This document shows, one piece after another, positions 61,500-64,000 of a DNA stretch of 64,000 nucleotides. This DNA is from Arthrobacter liuii. Its GTDB lineage: Bacteria; Actinomycetota; Actinomycetes; Actinomycetales; Micrococcaceae. The position numbers were made by a program, and so were the translations under genes. Where the stretch lies: positions 1-64,000 of the forward strand of contig NZ_BMFW01000015.1 of assembly GCF_014639275.1 (NCBI RefSeq). The letters run 5' to 3'. The notes below the pieces were generated by a model that was not told the origin of the DNA, did not search any database, and saw nothing but the letters and a program-made list of their open reading frames with translations. Position 1 is the first letter of the stretch, and each line of letters starts with the position of its first letter.

Positions 61500-62934
61500 T
61501 GTCGCGGTAGTAGGCTCCGGTCCCAACGGGCTGGCGGCAGCGGCCGTCATGGCACGGGCCGGGCTGTCAGTGGAGGTCTTCGAGGCAGCAACAAAAATCG
61601 GCGGTGGAACGCGGACCACTGAGCTGATGCAGCCAGGGCACTTCCACGACGTCTGTTCAGCAGTGCATCCAATGGCCGTTGCGTCCCCTTTCTTCCGCGC
61701 CTTTGAGCTGCCCCGGAGGGTGGACCTGGTCACCCCGGAAGTGTCCTTCGGCTCACCCCTCGACGGCGGCCGGGCAGCGCTGGCGTACACAGCGCTGGAC
61801 CGGACGGCGTTGGAGCTGGGCCAGGACGGCCCCGCCTACCGGCGGCTCATGGAACCGCTGGTCCAGCACATCGATGACGTCATGGACTTCACCCAAAACC
61901 AACTCCTCCGGATCCCCCGGAACCCCCTGGTAGCCGGCATTTACGGTCTGCGGACCCTGGAACAGGGGACCGGACTGTGGAACCTCCGGTTCCGGGAAGA
62001 GCTTGCGCCGGCACTCCTGAGCGGAGTGGCTGCGCACGCCATCTCCCATCTGCCCTCCCTGGCAGCCGCCGGGGCGGGGCTCATGCTCGGTGCCCTGGCA
62101 CATGCCGGCGGATGGCCCATCCCCCGCGGCGGCTCTGCATCAATCGCGGCAGCACTTGCCGATGACATCCGCGCCCACGGCGGCCTCATCCACACCGAAA
62201 CACCGATAGGGCGGCTGGAACAGCTTCCTGCCACCCGTGCCACATTGCTGGACGTGGCACCCCGCGGGCTGCTGGACATGGCAGGCGACTCGCTTCCCGG
62301 GCACTACCGGAGGGCACTGGAGCGCTTCCGCTACGGCAACGGCTCCTGCAAGGTGGACTTCATCCTCTCCGGGCCGGTGCCGTGGCAGGCCACCGGACTT
62401 TCCGACGCCGGCACGGTCCACGTGGGCGGAACGCGTGCGGAACTGGCGCGCTCGGAGAACGAGGTCAGCGCCGGACGCCACCCGGAACAGCCCTACGTGC
62501 TCGTGGCCCAGCCTTCCCGCTTCGACCCCAGCCGCGCCCCTGCCGGACGGCACATACTGTGGACCTACTGCCACGTGCCCTCCGGCTCAACAAAGGACAT
62601 GACCAGCAAGGTGGTGGCCCAGCTGGAACGGTTTGCGCCGGGCTTCCGCGACCTGGTGGTGGAATCGCACGTCATCACCGCAGCGGAGTTGGCCGAGTAC
62701 AACCGCAACTACATCGGGGGGGATTTCAGCGCCGGCGTGATGGACGTCCGCGGGCTGATCCAGAAGCCGGTGGTATCCCCCGTCCCGTGGCGGACGCCGC
62801 TGCTGGGTGTCTACCTCTGCTCGTCGTCGACGCCGCCCGGCCCGGGGGTCACGGGAATGCCCGGGATGCACGCAGCAAAGTACGCCCTGAAGGACATCTT
62901 CAAACTGCCGGTTCCGGACCTGGGGCTCTCATAG
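61492..62934 (+). CDS. Phytoene-desaturase-like FAD-dependent oxidoreductase
   Basis: The 480-residue protein has the FAD motif VAVVGSGPNGLAAAAVMARAGLSVEVFEA, GGGTRTTEL, and a C-terminal block VYLCSSSTPPGPGVTGMPGMHAAK typical of the CrtI/retinol-saturase-type family. No other carotenoid genes are near, so pigment synthesis is not implied. It is likely co-transcribed with the GT87-type gene, and possibly acts on a polyprenyl lipid. Confidence 0.85.
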   Translation: MPDVAVVGSGPNGLAAAAVMARAGLSVEVFEAATKIGGGTRTTELMQPGHFHDVCSAVHPMAVASPFFRAFELPRRVDLVTPEVSFGSPLDGGRAALAYTALDRTALELGQDGPAYRRLMEPLVQHIDDVMDFTQNQLLRIPRNPLVAGIYGLRTLEQGTGLWNLRFREELAPALLSGVAAHAISHLPSLAAAGAGLMLGALAHAGGWPIPRGGSASIAAALADDIRAHGGLIHTETPIGRLEQLPATRATLLDVAPRGLLDMAGDSLPGHYRRALERFRYGNGSCKVDFILSGPVPWQATGLSDAGTVHVGGTRAELARSENEVSAGRHPEQPYVLVAQPSRFDPSRAPAGRHILWTYCHVPSGSTKDMTSKVVAQLERFAPGFRDLVVESHVITAAELAEYNRNYIGGDFSAGVMDVRGLIQKPVVSPVPWRTPLLGVYLCSSSTPPGPGVTGMPGMHAAKYALKDIFKLPVPDLGLS

Positions 62935-63003
62935 GTCCCCACCCTGGCGAGGGCACGAGGCGGCGCGGCGCGGCAGACGGCCGGCCCGGGGGATAATGGC
63001 GCG

Positions 63004-64000
63004 ATGGGGAAACCAACAAAACTTTCGCTTGCCATAGCTGGGCTCATCCTTGGTACTTCGCTGGTGGCGTGTGATGACGGAAAATCCGGGGCGGAAGCCG
63101 CGGCACAACAGCTGGCCGGCGCGGTCTCGGCGCTGGACCTAGGGTCTGTGGCCTTTGAGGGCAAGGATGCCGGCGCAGCCAATGACCAGCTGCAGCAGGT
63201 GTTCGCTGCCTTGGATCCGCAAAAGCCCGAGGTCCAGGCGGGCGGACTGACGCTGGACGGAGACAAGGCAGCCGCGCCCTTGAACTACACGTGGAAGTTC
63301 GGCGATGCGGAGTGGAAGTACACTATCGCGGCGAACTTCAAGAAGTCCGGCGACAAATGGCTCACTGTGTGGGACCCGGCCATGCTGGCCCCCGGCCTCG
63401 CGGACAGCGAGATCGTGACCAAGGGATCCCAGTCCCCCCAGCGCGCCGATATCCTCGGCGCCGGTGACGTCCCGCTGGTGACCTATCGCCCAGTGGTGAA
63501 TGTGGGCATCGACAAGCCCCAGTTGGGCGGTGCTGACCCGGCCGATTCCGCAGGCAAGCTGGCAGCACTGGTTGGCGTGGACCCCGCCGCCTACGTGCAG
63601 CAGGTCAAGGCCGCCGGGGCGCAGGCCTTCGTATCGGCGATCACGCTGCGCGAAGAAGGCCGCACCATCTCCAATGCGCAGATCCAGGCCATCCCCGGCG
63701 CCCGTGGTATTCCGGCCTCGATCCCGCTGGCCCCGAGCAGGACGTTTGCCCGTGCGGTGCTTGGTTCGGTGGGGGAAGCCACCGCCGAACAGGTCGAGGC
63801 GTCAAAAGGTGCCCTGGCCGCCGGCGATGTCACGGGCATCGGCGGGCTCCAGCAGCAGTATGACGGCCAGCTCCGCGGATCGGACGCCGTCGTTATCCGC
63901 GCGCAGCGGGCTGACCTGACGCGCGAACAGATCCAATCCGCGGGAACGGACCCCCGGCGCGTCCTCTTCCAGGTGGCGCCGAAGCCGGGGACGCCGCTGA
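63004..64000 (+). CDS. Penicillin-binding lipoprotein with NTF2/MecA-like N-terminal domain (partial)
   Basis: The frame is open to the window end. The signal peptide ends in a lipobox (LGTSLVACDDG, Cys23). Residues ~30-120 form an NTF2-like MecA-N domain (LNYTWKFGDAEWKYTIAANFKK, WLTVWDPAML). A PBP-dimer-like domain follows (RADILGAGDVPLVTYRPVVNVGIDK). The transpeptidase domain and any S-x-x-K lie beyond the window. Such class B PBPs cross-link wall and can give beta-lactam tolerance. Confidence 0.85.
   Translation, partial: MGKPTKLSLAIAGLILGTSLVACDDGKSGAEAAAQQLAGAVSALDLGSVAFEGKDAGAANDQLQQVFAALDPQKPEVQAGGLTLDGDKAAAPLNYTWKFGDAEWKYTIAANFKKSGDKWLTVWDPAMLAPGLADSEIVTKGSQSPQRADILGAGDVPLVTYRPVVNVGIDKPQLGGADPADSAGKLAALVGVDPAAYVQQVKAAGAQAFVSAITLREEGRTISNAQIQAIPGARGIPASIPLAPSRTFARAVLGSVGEATAEQVEASKGALAAGDVTGIGGLQQQYDGQLRGSDAVVIRAQRADLTREQIQSAGTDPRRVLFQVAPKPGTPL

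Noticed and set aside
59730..61790. 686-aa minus-strand frame
   Set aside because: Antisense to the GT87-type gene and to one small ORF; no recognisable motif.
1..64000. CRISPR arrays, insertion sequences, prophage or integron
   Set aside because: I saw no regularly spaced repeats of CRISPR type, no transposase or integrase frame, and no long terminal repeats.

Overview
This is the chromosomal origin region of a high-GC actinobacterium, most likely Arthrobacter/Pseudarthrobacter (Micrococcaceae). The reasons are the dnaN-dnaA-rpmH-rnpA-yidD-yidC-jag-rsmG-parA-parB order, recF-dciA-gyrB-gyrA followed by a DUF3566 gene, tRNA-Ile, a DLW-39 peptide and tRNA-Ala, class E sortase, CrgA, the FhaA-to-PknB cell-wall signalling operon, strong G/C third-position bias and many GTG starts. 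I have no database match, so the genus is an inference.

Layout. 0-9.2 kb is accessory: a stress-type LEA-like tail, a LysR-like sensor domain without a DNA-binding domain, DUF5997, VOC and PNPOx-fold proteins, an internally shortened flavin amine oxidase with a divergent TetR regulator, an MFS exporter, and a galactarate/talarate-dehydratase-like enolase with its GntR regulator. 9.3-19.3 kb holds tRNA-Leu and the translationally coupled operon fhaA-fhaB-pstP-rodA-pbpA-pknA-pknB, which couples Ser/Thr phosphorylation to peptidoglycan synthesis. 19.3-28.3 kb holds pabA, a 56-aa membrane peptide, sortase E, crgA, a Tag-like glycosylase, an AhpD-like gene inside a DnaA-box cluster, rhomboid, cyclophilin, a glycosyltransferase, a DMT transporter and two tRNAs. 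28.3-40.1 kb is the replication block on the minus strand (DUF3566, gyrA, gyrB, dciA, recF, gnd, dnaN, dnaA). oriC is split across the dnaN-dnaA and dnaA-rpmH gaps. 40.6-46.3 kb runs rightward from rpmH to parB. 46.3-50.8 kb is a 4.5-kb gene desert with seven parS sites and a phased DnaA-box array; an eighth parS lies in the 5' part of parA. 50.8-57 kb holds trxA/trxB, a transmembrane protein with a kinase N-lobe remnant, murJ and a NUDIX hydrolase. 57-64 kb holds cca, a histidine phosphatase, two tiny ORFs with strong ribosome binding sites, a GT87-type transferase, a phytoene-desaturase-like oxidoreductase and the start of an NTF2/MecA-type penicillin-binding lipoprotein cut by the window end.

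Most noteworthy are the non-coding parts. The parS desert contains its own helically phased DnaA array, and a second DnaA-box cluster lies 15 kb from dnaA. By count of perfect boxes, both are richer than the oriC gaps. A second theme is a dispersed cell-wall control kit (FhaA, PknA/PknB, PstP, RodA/PBP, CrgA, MurJ and the separate MurJ-linked kinase-lobe protein).
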